This document shows, piece by piece, positions 50,974-59,844 of a DNA stretch of 64,000 nt. The number at the start of each line of letters is the position of its first letter. Position 1 is the stretch's first letter. The stretch comes from Shimia sediminis (GTDB lineage Bacteria; Pseudomonadota; Alphaproteobacteria; Rhodobacterales; Rhodobacteraceae). Location of the stretch: the NCBI RefSeq assembly GCF_003990645.1, contig NZ_RYZK01000001.1:310001-374000 (forward strand). The letters run 5' to 3'. Position numbers and translations under genes: made by a program. Under the pieces are notes generated by a model. It was not told the DNA's origin. It did no database searches and saw nothing but the letters and a program-made list of their open reading frames with translations.

Positions 50974-51131
50974 TGGGTTTCACCCCGTCAGACATCAACA
51001 AAATGAGCCTTTGGGAATTCATGGCATGCCGCGACGGATGGAATGCGGCGCATGGGTCGAAAAAGGATCGCGTCGACGCGGATGACTTCAAGGATGAAGA
51101 CCTGCGCGAACTGGGCATCGAGGGTTTTTGA
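50973..51131 (+). CDS. Second tail assembly chaperone-like small protein
   Basis: 52 residues, ATG overlapping the previous TGA (TGATG), TGA at 51129. MSLWEFMACRDGWNAAHG is the motif of the small gp10.1/TAC partners found after GTA-gp10-like genes. Translation coupling rather than frameshifting seems to link the pair. Confidence 0.75.
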   Translation: MGFTPSDINKMSLWEFMACRDGWNAAHGSKKDRVDADDFKDEDLRELGIEGF

Positions 51132-51133
51132 CC

Positions 51134-53551
51134 ATGAGTGACACGCCGGGCCTTTCCGTCCCGCTTCAGATACCGCTTTCGAAGTTCGAAAAGCAGCTGG
51201 CCAAGGCCGAAGCTGCAGCGGTGAAGCGCGCCCAGAACATCGAACGCAAGTTCAATGAGGCGAACGGGCGTTCCGGTCAGGCGCTGACGAAATCGGCGGC
51301 TGCATCGGCGCAAGTGTTCGAGCGGGCCATCCAGAAGGAAACCCGCGCATTCCAGCAGCTGAAGGCGTCGGTCGATCCGGCCTATGCGGCGCAGCGCCGC
51401 TATGAAGCGGCGGTTCGGCAGGTGGAAGCTGCGGTGCGCATGGGGGCGGTCAGCCAGAAAGAGGCGAACGCGGTGCTGGCGCAAGCCAAGGTTGCGCATC
51501 TGGGTGTTGCTTCGGCGGTCACGGCTGCGTCAGCGCGGTCGGCTGGTTATTTCAATGTGTCCCGTCAGGGCCGTGCGGTTCTGATGAACACCACAAACCA
51601 AGTTTCGGACATGTTTGTTCAGTGGGAAATGGGCACCAATGTCATGCGCATTGCCGGACAGCAGCTGCCGCAGACACTTGCTGGGTTTGGCATGTTGGGT
51701 GGCACTTTGGGGATTGTGGCCCCGCTTCTTGCAACCATCGCCGCCATTGGGTTCCCGGTTGCAGCCTTCCTTATGTCTGCTGGTGACAATACCGAAGATA
51801 GCGCCGAAAAGATCAAGGATTTCGCGGATGCTTGGGACAAGGCTGAAGCAGCCATCAACCGGGCGAATTCGGCGGTCAGTAGGGCGGCGGCTGGTGATCT
51901 GGACTCGCTGCGCGAAGCTTATGGCGAAGTGAACGCGGAAATCCAAAACCTGATCGAAACGCTTGCACGGCTAGAACTGGAAAAAGCACTGGTCGCCACG
52001 AATGCGGCTGTTGACCAGTTCTTCACTGAGAACACGCAGGTCGAACAGCTGCTTCAGGCGCTGGAAGATCGGCAGGCATCCATGGCCGATCTGAGCCGAG
52101 AAATCGCGGCAATGGAAGATCAGCAGGCGATGGCGACTTATGTCCCACCTGAGAACGCCCGAATTCTGGCAGAAATGCGCGCCGATCTGGAAGCCATGGA
52201 GCGCATGGAGGGGATTTCGGAAGACTTTTCTGTCGATCCATCTGCGCTGAACAGCATCCGCGATGCGCGTGACGCTCTGCAGGACGCGGTCGAATCTGGC
52301 GACATGGGTCCAATTTCCGACGCAATAGCGAACATGCGCGCGGCGCTGCGGGGTGCTGGAAGCGATTGGGGTGAATTGGGTGATAAGTTGGCAGAGGTTG
52401 AGCATCTTACCCGCCGGACCGATGCGCAGACTCAGAGGTTGGCGTCATCTGCCGGGCAAATAAGTTTTGATGGCGCTGCGGCGTCGGCATCGCGCATGGC
52501 GGATGAAATCGACCGCGCGGTCGATGCGATGGTCGATTTGCGCAATCAGGGTATATCCGACTTGGAGACGGCCCGCATTCGATACGAATATCGGGATGAT
52601 CCGGTGGGTCGCGCTGGGGCTTTGGCTGGTGCTGAGTTTGACCGAGAAACAGAGGCAATCAGGTCTGGTGGCTTTGGTAGTGATGCCGAGCGTGCGGCGT
52701 ATGACGCCCAAAGAGCGGCCCGAATTCGCGATGCGGAAGAAATCGCCAGACTGAATGAAGCTAGTCGCCCGGCGCGCAGTTCGGGCGGGGGGCGAACACC
52801 TGCAGAGATTGATCTGTTTTCTAGTTCTGGGCGCGAGATGGCGTCTTTGGAACAGCAGATCGAAATGGTTGGAAAATCACGCCGGGAAATTGTTGCTCTA
52901 ACGGCTAAATACAAGCTTCTGGAAGAAGCCAAAAAGCGCGGTTTGGACCTTGATAAGGTTTCAGAGGAAACGGGGCGGACGCTTCGTGAAGACATTGAGT
53001 TGCGCGCGCAATCTATCGGTAATCTGACAGAGAGCCTTGAACGCGCCAATGAAGAGCAGAATCTATTTGGGCAGCTTGGGCAGGATCTAAAGTCATCTAT
53101 TCTTGATGCGGCAACTGCAACCGGCGATCTGTCAGGTGGTCTGGAAGGTGTTGCGAAGGCGTTGGAGCGCGCCGCCTATGAAGCGCTGATCTTCGGCAGT
53201 GGTCCGTTAGCGGGCCTGTTTGGTTTTGGCGGTGGTAGCGGGCTTGTTGGTGGTTTGTTGGGTGCAATCGGTATTCCGGGTTTCGCGCGCGGAACGGACA
53301 GCGCGCCCGGCGGTCTTGCGAAGGTTGGGGAAGAGGGGCCGGAGTTGGTGCATCTGCCGCGCGGGTCCAAGGTCATTCCGAACCACAAGCTTGGTCAGGG
53401 TGGTGGCCGCTCGCAGGTCGATGTCTTTGTCCATCCAAGCGGCGAATTCGACACGCGGGTTCAGCAGATCAGTGGCGATGTGGCGGTGAATGTGTCCGGC
53501 CAGATGATTTCGGAAAACAACCGCCAAGTTTCACAAATGCAGCGCAGGTGA
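51134..53551 (+). CDS. Tape measure protein
   Basis: 805 residues from the ATG at 51134. Long coiled-coil N-terminus (about 10-140), hydrophobic segment (GMLGGTLGIVAPLLATIAAIGFPVAAFLM, about 200-230), long helical middle and a Gly-rich C-terminus (GPLAGLFGFGGGSGLVGGLLGAIGIPGFARG). Sets tail length. Third-position base use changes between about 52.4 and 53.15 kb, suggesting a mosaic joint. Confidence 0.9.
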   Translation: MSDTPGLSVPLQIPLSKFEKQLAKAEAAAVKRAQNIERKFNEANGRSGQALTKSAAASAQVFERAIQKETRAFQQLKASVDPAYAAQRRYEAAVRQVEAAVRMGAVSQKEANAVLAQAKVAHLGVASAVTAASARSAGYFNVSRQGRAVLMNTTNQVSDMFVQWEMGTNVMRIAGQQLPQTLAGFGMLGGTLGIVAPLLATIAAIGFPVAAFLMSAGDNTEDSAEKIKDFADAWDKAEAAINRANSAVSRAAAGDLDSLREAYGEVNAEIQNLIETLARLELEKALVATNAAVDQFFTENTQVEQLLQALEDRQASMADLSREIAAMEDQQAMATYVPPENARILAEMRADLEAMERMEGISEDFSVDPSALNSIRDARDALQDAVESGDMGPISDAIANMRAALRGAGSDWGELGDKLAEVEHLTRRTDAQTQRLASSAGQISFDGAAASASRMADEIDRAVDAMVDLRNQGISDLETARIRYEYRDDPVGRAGALAGAEFDRETEAIRSGGFGSDAERAAYDAQRAARIRDAEEIARLNEASRPARSSGGGRTPAEIDLFSSSGREMASLEQQIEMVGKSRREIVALTAKYKLLEEAKKRGLDLDKVSEETGRTLREDIELRAQSIGNLTESLERANEEQNLFGQLGQDLKSSILDAATATGDLSGGLEGVAKALERAAYEALIFGSGPLAGLFGFGGGSGLVGGLLGAIGIPGFARGTDSAPGGLAKVGEEGPELVHLPRGSKVIPNHKLGQGGGRSQVDVFVHPSGEFDTRVQQISGDVAVNVSGQMISENNRQVSQMQRR

Positions 53552-53554
53552 CCC

Positions 53555-54265
53555 ATGGCCACAGTGATTGACATCGACGCGCACTTGCTGCGCCGCGCCC
53601 ATGAAAATTTCTGGCTGGATCTGGATGACGTGTCACCCGGACCCGGTCTGGATGGGCGGGAACAGGTGCTGTTCACCGAAAACCGCCGCTGGATTGGTCG
53701 GCTGGATTTCGTGCGCATGCGCCCGGCAGCACTTAGTCAAGCTGTGGTGATCGGTGACCGGCTGCGCGGTCGCGCGAACATCCTGCGCATCACGCTCTGC
53801 AACTACCGCACTGCGCGTTATCTGGGCGATGAAGCCGCGTTCTATGAATCGGTTGGTGTGCCTGCCGATGACATCGCGCGCGGGCACATCCTGTTCGATG
53901 ATGGTGCGTCCTTTGACGATGGCGCGGGCTTCGCCTTGCCGGACCACGATGAACCGACTGTCGTGGCGGATGTGGCTGCAGGCGCATCAACCATTCAGAT
54001 GGACGGCTATCTGGGCAGAAACATCGCTGTTGGCGCGTTTTTTTCGATCAATGATTTCCTGTATCGGGTTGAGGCAAACACCGATGGTGCGGTCACCTTC
54101 AACCCGCCGCTGCGACAGGCAGCGACGGCAGGGGCGCAGGTCAATGTCACCTATCCCAAGGTTCAGGTGCGACTGCAGGACAAAGCGGACTGGCGTCCCT
54201 TCTGCGAGTATTTCCGCAACGGTCAGCCGATGACTGTCAACGTGATTGAGGCGTTCGACCGATGA
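53555..54265 (+). CDS. Distal tail protein
   Basis: 236 residues. Lies between tape measure and tail tip genes. DIDAHLLRRAHENFWLDLDDVSPGPGLDGREQVLFTENRRWIG, then C-terminal RLQDKADWRPFCEYFRNGQPMTVNVIEAFDR. Fits the Dit position of siphoviruses. No specific family named with certainty. Confidence 0.6.
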   Translation: MATVIDIDAHLLRRAHENFWLDLDDVSPGPGLDGREQVLFTENRRWIGRLDFVRMRPAALSQAVVIGDRLRGRANILRITLCNYRTARYLGDEAAFYESVGVPADDIARGHILFDDGASFDDGAGFALPDHDEPTVVADVAAGASTIQMDGYLGRNIAVGAFFSINDFLYRVEANTDGAVTFNPPLRQAATAGAQVNVTYPKVQVRLQDKADWRPFCEYFRNGQPMTVNVIEAFDR

Positions 54266-54882
54266 TCGAATTTCTGCAGGCGCAGCCGGAAGAATACCGC
54301 AATCAGGTAATGGACCTGTTGGGGCGTGGCGCGGTGCAGATGGCTGTCATGCTGCATCTGGACTTCGCAACAGACCCAGTCTGGCTGAGTAACCGGAACA
54401 TTCCGTTCACCGATCTGAAATGGGGGCACACTTGGGGTGCTGGCGGCGAATTGCTGGTTGGCCTGCCGGAAGTGAACGGCGGTGACAACCAGCTTGCCCC
54501 GTTCCATGAATATCGACTTGGCATGCCGAACGAATGGATCGATGCGGAAAACTGGGCCGCTGATCTGGTCGAAATGGTTGGCGATGTCGCGGAATACCGG
54601 GGTCGCGATTCCGGCCTGTATGGCCAGCTGTTCGACCCTGACAGCAATCAGCCCGTGGGGCATCCTTTTGCCTTCGACATTGGCATCATGGACCGCATGA
54701 CCGTTTCTTTTCCGCGCGGCGGTGCCATCGTCAGTCTGACTACGGAAAGCTTCATGGCCCGCAAGGGTGTCCCGGTCTACGGCATGCAAACCTATTTCGA
54801 CCAGAAGCGCCGCCATCCGACTGATGAAGGTCTGCAATTTGTCACCGAAGCGGGCAAGCTGATCACTTGGACGGATTGGTAA
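54262..54882 (+). CDS. Tail tip assembly protein
   Basis: 206 residues, ATGA overlap upstream. VMLHLDFATDPVWLSNRNIPFTDLKWGHTWGAGGELLVGLPEV and C-terminal MQTYFDQKRRHPTDEG resemble BppU/gp17-like minor tail proteins of GTA-type tails; assignment from position. Confidence 0.55.
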   Translation: MIEFLQAQPEEYRNQVMDLLGRGAVQMAVMLHLDFATDPVWLSNRNIPFTDLKWGHTWGAGGELLVGLPEVNGGDNQLAPFHEYRLGMPNEWIDAENWAADLVEMVGDVAEYRGRDSGLYGQLFDPDSNQPVGHPFAFDIGIMDRMTVSFPRGGAIVSLTTESFMARKGVPVYGMQTYFDQKRRHPTDEGLQFVTEAGKLITWTDW

Positions 54883-54883
54883 C

Positions 54884-55264
54884 ATGCTGGCCGATTTCAT
54901 CGAAAAGACCCGCTCTGAACCGTTCGAGTGGGGCCGGAACGATTGTGCGCTTTGGTGCGCATCTGCTGTGGCGCATGAAACCGGGTTCGATCCGGCGGAA
55001 GACCTGCGCGGCACCTATGCCAGCCGGTTCGAGTGTCGCCGGATCATCATGGCGGCGGGTGGACTTGTTCCGCTGATAGCGCCCCGCATGGCGTGGCGCG
55101 GCATGTGCGATCTGGATGGTGACGGGGTTGCAATCCTGACGCTGGACAAGCGGCAGCTGTGCGGCCTGATCTTGGATGGTCGCGCGGTGGTCAAAATGGA
55201 AAGCGGCCTGCGGGTCGCGGATGACTTCAAGGTTCTTCGGGGGTGGTCATGCCGCAGGCTCTAG
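54884..55264 (+). CDS. DUF6950-type tail tip hydrolase-like protein
   Basis: 126 residues. FEWGRNDCALWCASAVAHETGFDPAEDLRGTYASRFE has the NlpC/P60-like Cys of the DUF6950 group, which are small peptidoglycan-linked tail proteins next to the J-like protein. The catalytic His is not obvious. Overlaps the J-like start. Confidence 0.75.
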   Translation: MLADFIEKTRSEPFEWGRNDCALWCASAVAHETGFDPAEDLRGTYASRFECRRIIMAAGGLVPLIAPRMAWRGMCDLDGDGVAILTLDKRQLCGLILDGRAVVKMESGLRVADDFKVLRGWSCRRL

Positions 55265-57396
55265 CATTTGTCCTGCCGGGTATATTTGCCACCGGTGGCA
55301 CTGTTGCGCTGTTTTCAGCGGCGGGCACTCTGACGCTGGCTGGTATCGCCGTTAACATCGGGGGGGCGCTGCTTTTGTCTCAGTTGGCCGCGCCCAGTAT
55401 TCCTGCGGCGGCGACACCAGACAATGTCCAGACGAATAGTAAGACCACGGCTGGCGCGCGCATTCGTCACTATGGTCTTGTGAAGGTTGGTGGAAATGTT
55501 GTGTTTCACCGGGCGAAGGACGGTTTTTCTTATCGTGTCGTTGTGCATGGTCATGGAGAGTTGTCGAGGATTGTTCGGTACTTCTTGAACAATGAATCCG
55601 TTGCGGTCGCTGAAGAAGATTTCACGGTTGTCGAGAATGATTTGCCGGAGTGGCTCACCAATTTGCCGGATAAATTTTCTCGTCTACTCGATTTTATGAA
55701 TGAGAGAAATGGGGAAAACTTTAGCGCTGGCGATGTTCTTGATGATCAATATAATCTTAAGCGCCCTCGTGTCAGGGTGTTCAGCCGACTTGGGCTTGTT
55801 CCAGAGACACACTATGCGCAGATATCCGAAGTGTGGTCTGGTTGGACGCCGGAGCATCGCCTTGACGGTTTGGCGTCCAGCCTCATCATCTGCGAAAGCG
55901 TGTCGCCTGAACACTACCGTGATATGTATCCGAAGAACGAACCGGAGTTGGCTGTTCTGGCGGAAACCACGAAATGCCTTGATCCGCGCACTGGGGTGAC
56001 GGAGTTCACCGAGAACATGGCGCTTGCCATTCGGGACTATGTGGCGTCGCCGGACGGGTTTAATCGGCCCAATGCCTTCGACAGTCAGGACATTGCCTAT
56101 CAGGCAGACATCTGTGACCGCGATGTGGCCTTGGCTGCGGGCGGAACCGAAAAGCTGTACCGCATCAGCGGGTCGTATCTGCTGAACGAAAAGCCGCAGA
56201 GCGTTTTGGGGCGCATGCTACAGGCTTGTGCGGGTCGTATTCGGTTGAAGCCGTCCGGCAAGGTGGGACTGAAGGTCGGCGCGTGGGCTGACCCGGAATT
56301 CACCCTGACCTATGGCGACATTCTGGAGGTGCAGGAAGTCAACAGCGGGCCGGACCTGCTGGACCGCTACAATGAACTGCCCGCGCGTTTCAACAGCCAT
56401 GATCTGGGTCATATCGAAGTCGATGCCGAACCATGGCAGGACGCTGCCCGCGTTGCTGAAGATGGCGAGGTTCTGACCGGTCCCGACAAAAGCCTGCTGA
56501 TGTGCCCGTCGCACCGGCAGGCGCGGCAGGTCATGAAAATCCACTTGGAGCGCGACAACCCGAAACAGGAAGTCACGCTGCTGTGCAAGCCCAAGGCGCT
56601 GCCAGCGATCTATGAAGACACCATCGCGCTGAACGTGCCGCAGCTGGCATTGGTCGGGAACTATGAGGTCGCGCGGCATGCACTGAGTTTCGAAAAGGGG
56701 CTGCTGAAGGCGGTCGGCCTGACGCTTCGCCAGGTCGATTCCGCAGCCTTCACCTTGGCGCTTGGCGAACAGGGTTCTGTGCAGCAGCTGCCCGAACCGG
56801 ACACGCCCGCAGGAGTGCCGCTGCCGCAGAATGTCACGGCGGCTGCGGCGGGCATCCAGACAGCCACAAACACCTTTGTCGCGGGGATTGCCGTGGGCTG
56901 GCAAGCGCCGCCCAGTGATGCGCTGTCACCGCTGCTGAAGGTCACCAAAACCGGCGAAGGCAACTGGCAGGACGTGTCTGTGGGCACCGATGCGACTTCG
57001 ATCACCATTCCCGGCCTGATTGACGGTCAGGGATATAACTTGTCGCTGGCTTTCGTCACGCCGGGCGGCGTGGTGGGCGATGCGGTGACCATTACGAGTG
57101 TGGTTGCAGCGGCGGTCACCGATCCACCAGCAGCGCCGACCAATCTGGCAGTCTCTGATGCGGGCGGCAGCACGGCGTTGGTCGAAATGACAGCGTCGAC
57201 CAGCAACAGCCTGTGGAAAACGGAAATCTACCGCGATGCGGTTCTGGTGGGCGTGGATTACGCCGGGCCGGGATCGGAAATCGCGTTTGTCGACAACAGC
57301 GGCGCGGGCACTTTCGATTGGACTGCCCGGTCTGTGAACGTGTCGAACATCAATTCAACCAGCGATGCCGGGCCTGTCGAAGCCACCATCGCGTGA
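55249..57396 (+). CDS. Host specificity / tail tip protein J-like
   Basis: 715 residues from the ATG at 55249 (GGGGG upstream). N-terminal hydrophobic piece, middle region with YNELPARFNSHDLGHIEVDAEPW and LMCPSHRQARQVMKIHLERDN typical of J/gp21-type proteins, and two fibronectin-III-like domains near the C-terminus (about 525-620 and 625-710). It contacts the tape measure and the receptor-binding proteins. Bases 55.43-55.90 kb are AT-richer than their neighbours, suggesting exchange. Confidence 0.85.
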   Translation: MPQALAFVLPGIFATGGTVALFSAAGTLTLAGIAVNIGGALLLSQLAAPSIPAAATPDNVQTNSKTTAGARIRHYGLVKVGGNVVFHRAKDGFSYRVVVHGHGELSRIVRYFLNNESVAVAEEDFTVVENDLPEWLTNLPDKFSRLLDFMNERNGENFSAGDVLDDQYNLKRPRVRVFSRLGLVPETHYAQISEVWSGWTPEHRLDGLASSLIICESVSPEHYRDMYPKNEPELAVLAETTKCLDPRTGVTEFTENMALAIRDYVASPDGFNRPNAFDSQDIAYQADICDRDVALAAGGTEKLYRISGSYLLNEKPQSVLGRMLQACAGRIRLKPSGKVGLKVGAWADPEFTLTYGDILEVQEVNSGPDLLDRYNELPARFNSHDLGHIEVDAEPWQDAARVAEDGEVLTGPDKSLLMCPSHRQARQVMKIHLERDNPKQEVTLLCKPKALPAIYEDTIALNVPQLALVGNYEVARHALSFEKGLLKAVGLTLRQVDSAAFTLALGEQGSVQQLPEPDTPAGVPLPQNVTAAAAGIQTATNTFVAGIAVGWQAPPSDALSPLLKVTKTGEGNWQDVSVGTDATSITIPGLIDGQGYNLSLAFVTPGGVVGDAVTITSVVAAAVTDPPAAPTNLAVSDAGGSTALVEMTASTSNSLWKTEIYRDAVLVGVDYAGPGSEIAFVDNSGAGTFDWTARSVNVSNINSTSDAGPVEATIA

Positions 57397-57422
57397 TCAT
57401 CTGAAAATCGAGAGGTAAGACA

Positions 57423-59042
57423 ATGACCTATCCGCATGGTGGGGCTAGCCAGATTTGGCGTTATGGAACAGGCGATGCACACAACCCGGCAAAGTCGCAA
57501 ATCCGCGACTGGGGTGTTGTTGTGGAGGGGTATGAAAGCCTTACAGACCTAAAGGCGGAAACAAGGTTTTTCGCGGCTGGGGTCGGTCTCAGCATAAGGC
57601 CCTATGCTGCCGTTGTGCAGATCACCGAAGCAGGGTCAGGAGATGAAGACAACGACGCAGGCAGTTGGGGCTACACGGTTGTTACTCACCCCAGAATCAA
57701 AAACATTACGACATTGACTGAGCAATGGCCGGAAGGTGCGTTTATAGAGGAGTCTGCCACTGGCAGGGTGTATCGCTTTGCTGACCCGGCTGCGACAGAC
57801 CATGATTTGACGATTGGCACGATTAAGCTGTACAGGGCGTACACGGCGAACCATGGTTGCATTCCCGTGTCGCGCGGCACGATCAATATGGCGCTTTCCG
57901 GTGTCGTGGGCGCGTTTCAAGTGGGTGAGACAGTCACGGGGGGTACCTCTGGCGAGACGGCAATGGTGGATGCCGTGAACGGGTCCACGCTTACGCTTTC
58001 TGGCGCTTCGGGCTTCTTTACCCACCCATATGCCGGGGTGTCCGACACCGAAACAATCACAGGCGGGACCAGCGGCGCAACGGGTACGACAAGCGGGGTG
58101 CAATACTGGCTGTTACTCGATGACAGTAATCATGCGCCGCGCGGTTTTGATGATCCTGATACAAACGAAACTGAACAATATGCGGTAACGATCCCGCGCA
58201 AGTCGCAAACCCATAAGCGCGTCGCTGCGCATGTAACGGTTGATGAGTCCTTTGCGCGGGTCGGACTGCAGGTGGGTCCATCGGTAAACGACAGCGATAT
58301 CCGCTTGCACATGGCCGCGCCCTTGACCGGTCGGTTTGCGGCGACGAAAACGCCGAGTATCATCGCGGTTTCGGCGTTTCACGCCAGCCATACGACTGTG
58401 TCTTGGGACAGCGTTAATCATGAGTTTGTGATCAACCATTTGGATTGCGGCCTGAGCGGCCAGATGATGGCAACATATGAATATACTGCAAAGGATGAGG
58501 TGGTTTTGCTCGGTGTTAGGCGTGTCAGTGCCACCGAGCATCGCATCGCAGTATATGACCTTCTTGAGTTGGATGTTTCATGGGATGGGTCCGCGTGGTC
58601 TGTCGCTAACCGCCAAATCAACAGGAACGGCAACGCGGCAGGATTTTCGGCTTCTGGGTTGAGTGCTGGTCCTGATTATTTTGTCAGTGTAACGCATCCC
58701 GAACTGGCGACAGAGTATAACTCCCGAGAAGTCATCGTGGATATGATTGGCAAGAGTAATCCTTATGTGCCATTCACCACAAATGAGACGCGCACCGGGC
58801 TTGATGTGCAGTTTCGCGACATCACGTCCAGCGGTGCCATTGTCGACACCTTACCGGGGTCGATGTCGTTTAATATTCGACGTGGCTGGTATCGGCTGAC
58901 AGAGCCTATCACTGGTCACATTGCGTTTTTGCAACCGTTTACGAGGTGCGACCCGAGGGACATCGTTTCCGCGAACGGCAACTTGTGGCTTTCGTCGCTT
59001 GAGCGGTTTTCACAGTATGCGCTTGAGGATGACGATTTGTGA
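57423..59042 (+). CDS. Receptor-binding tail fiber protein
   Basis: 539 residues. Directly after the J-like gene. Gly/Ser/Thr-rich beta repeats (GETVTGGTSGETAMVDAVNG, TETITGGTSGATGTTSGVQY) are a duplicated GG-T-S-G unit of fibre/tip proteins. AT-richer than its neighbours, as receptor-binding genes often are. Probable host-range determinant. Confidence 0.75.
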   Translation: MTYPHGGASQIWRYGTGDAHNPAKSQIRDWGVVVEGYESLTDLKAETRFFAAGVGLSIRPYAAVVQITEAGSGDEDNDAGSWGYTVVTHPRIKNITTLTEQWPEGAFIEESATGRVYRFADPAATDHDLTIGTIKLYRAYTANHGCIPVSRGTINMALSGVVGAFQVGETVTGGTSGETAMVDAVNGSTLTLSGASGFFTHPYAGVSDTETITGGTSGATGTTSGVQYWLLLDDSNHAPRGFDDPDTNETEQYAVTIPRKSQTHKRVAAHVTVDESFARVGLQVGPSVNDSDIRLHMAAPLTGRFAATKTPSIIAVSAFHASHTTVSWDSVNHEFVINHLDCGLSGQMMATYEYTAKDEVVLLGVRRVSATEHRIAVYDLLELDVSWDGSAWSVANRQINRNGNAAGFSASGLSAGPDYFVSVTHPELATEYNSREVIVDMIGKSNPYVPFTTNETRTGLDVQFRDITSSGAIVDTLPGSMSFNIRRGWYRLTEPITGHIAFLQPFTRCDPRDIVSANGNLWLSSLERFSQYALEDDDL

Positions 59043-59044
59043 CT

Positions 59045-59167
59045 GTGGTAGACCCGAGCGCGCCTGCGCAGGCGATGATCGGCGGAACGGCCCTTCGGGG
59101 CCTGAGCCACAACCGGGTCTGGCGGTCGCATAGCAATGAAAAACCCGGCGTGAAAACACCGACTTAA
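59045..59167 (+). CDS. Candidate 40-residue protein after the fibre gene
   Basis: GTG at 59045, 3 bases after the fibre stop, TAA at 59165. Product VVDPSAPAQAMIGGTALRGL... ending KPGVKTPT. The same DNA also has GGCCC-TTCG-GGGCC and CGCCT-GCGC-AGGCG hairpins, so it could be a structured RNA instead. No ribosome site beyond coupling. Confidence 0.35.
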   Translation: MVDPSAPAQAMIGGTALRGLSHNRVWRSHSNEKPGVKTPT

Positions 59168-59184
59168 CGAAAAGTGGATTAGAT

Positions 59185-59300
59185 ATGGTAGATCAGACAG
59201 GACTGGTTCAGATTTTTGCGAACCTGAAAGAACAGATTGCGCTACCGCTCAGGCGGTAATTGAGGACACCGCGCAGGAAGTGAAAACTTTCGAAGCATAG
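59185..59300 (+). pseudogene. Frameshifted small tail/lysis-region gene
   Basis: ATG at 59185 (GTGGA upstream) opens MVDQTGLVQIFANLKEQIA and then stops after a few codons, while the -1 frame from the same point continues ATAQAVIEDTAQEVKTFEA to TAG at 59298. One missing base near 59243 would fuse them into a 38-residue protein. Either a broken gene or a programmed -1 shift. Confidence 0.45.
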
Positions 59301-59376
59301 CCACAACCCGAGCGCGGCGGGATCACAATCAAAAGCATTCGCGCGGTGACTTAAACCCCCACTGAGAGAGCAAATC
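59301..59376 (+). other. Short gap after the frameshifted gene
   Basis: About 76 bases with a remnant-like reading PQPERGGITIKSIRAVT in the same frame as the shifted gene past its TAG. Nothing else is supported. Confidence 0.3.
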
Positions 59377-59442
59377 ATGAAACTGGAATCTATTGCGTCC
59401 GCTTCGGCGGACCTTTTGTCGTGGAAGAGAGCCAATGAGTGA
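59377..59442 (+). CDS. Candidate 21-residue leader peptide
   Basis: ATG at 59377 with GAGAG upstream, TGA at 59440-59442. MKLESIASASADLLSWKRANE. Its end overlaps the start of the next small membrane gene, so it may serve only to couple translation. Confidence 0.35.
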   Translation: MKLESIASASADLLSWKRANE

Positions 59443-59590
59443 CTTCCTAAAAAGCGCCAGAAATCGGCGTGATCTCTATCACGTGGCCATCCCGGTTTTA
59501 TTGGCTTCGACAATGGCACTTAGCAGCCTATCGGGATCAGCCATTTTTCTTCTGGTCTGGTTTCTGGTGCGGGCGGTTTCTCATGCCTGA
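59435..59590 (+). CDS. Small membrane protein in the lysis cassette
   Basis: 51 residues from the ATG at 59435. A basic, polar start (SDFLKSARNRRDLYHV) is followed by one or two hydrophobic stretches (AIPVLLASTMALSSLSGSAI, FLLVWFLV). Fits a small holin or lysis accessory by position and shape. Confidence 0.55.
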   Translation: MSDFLKSARNRRDLYHVAIPVLLASTMALSSLSGSAIFLLVWFLVRAVSHA

Positions 59591-59819
59591 GATCAAGCGC
59601 AGTACATTCTGGATACGTGTCGTTGCTATCACCGCTGTTGTCGCCTTGTTCGTTGCTGACTTCGGTTTCGGGATCATGGCGAAACCTGTTCCCTATTGGG
59701 CCTACGCCGTTCCTGGCCTTCTGGCTCTTGGCATCGAGGCCCCGGCTGTTGCCCGGCTGGTAATGCAGGCCCTTCGCGCCTTTGCCGGGGTGCCGCCTTC
59801 CGATGGCAACAAGGGCTGA
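59583..59819 (+). CDS. Holin candidate (two transmembrane segments)
   Basis: 78 residues from the ATG at 59583, overlapping the preceding gene by 8 bases. RVVAITAVVALFVADFGFGIM and YWAYAVPGLLALGIEAPAVARLV are two membrane segments with a short polar link. Placed just before the endolysin, so a holin role is likely. Confidence 0.6.
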   Translation: MPEIKRSTFWIRVVAITAVVALFVADFGFGIMAKPVPYWAYAVPGLLALGIEAPAVARLVMQALRAFAGVPPSDGNKG

Positions 59820-59844
59820 CCTTAACGCAAAAAAGGACGCTTCA

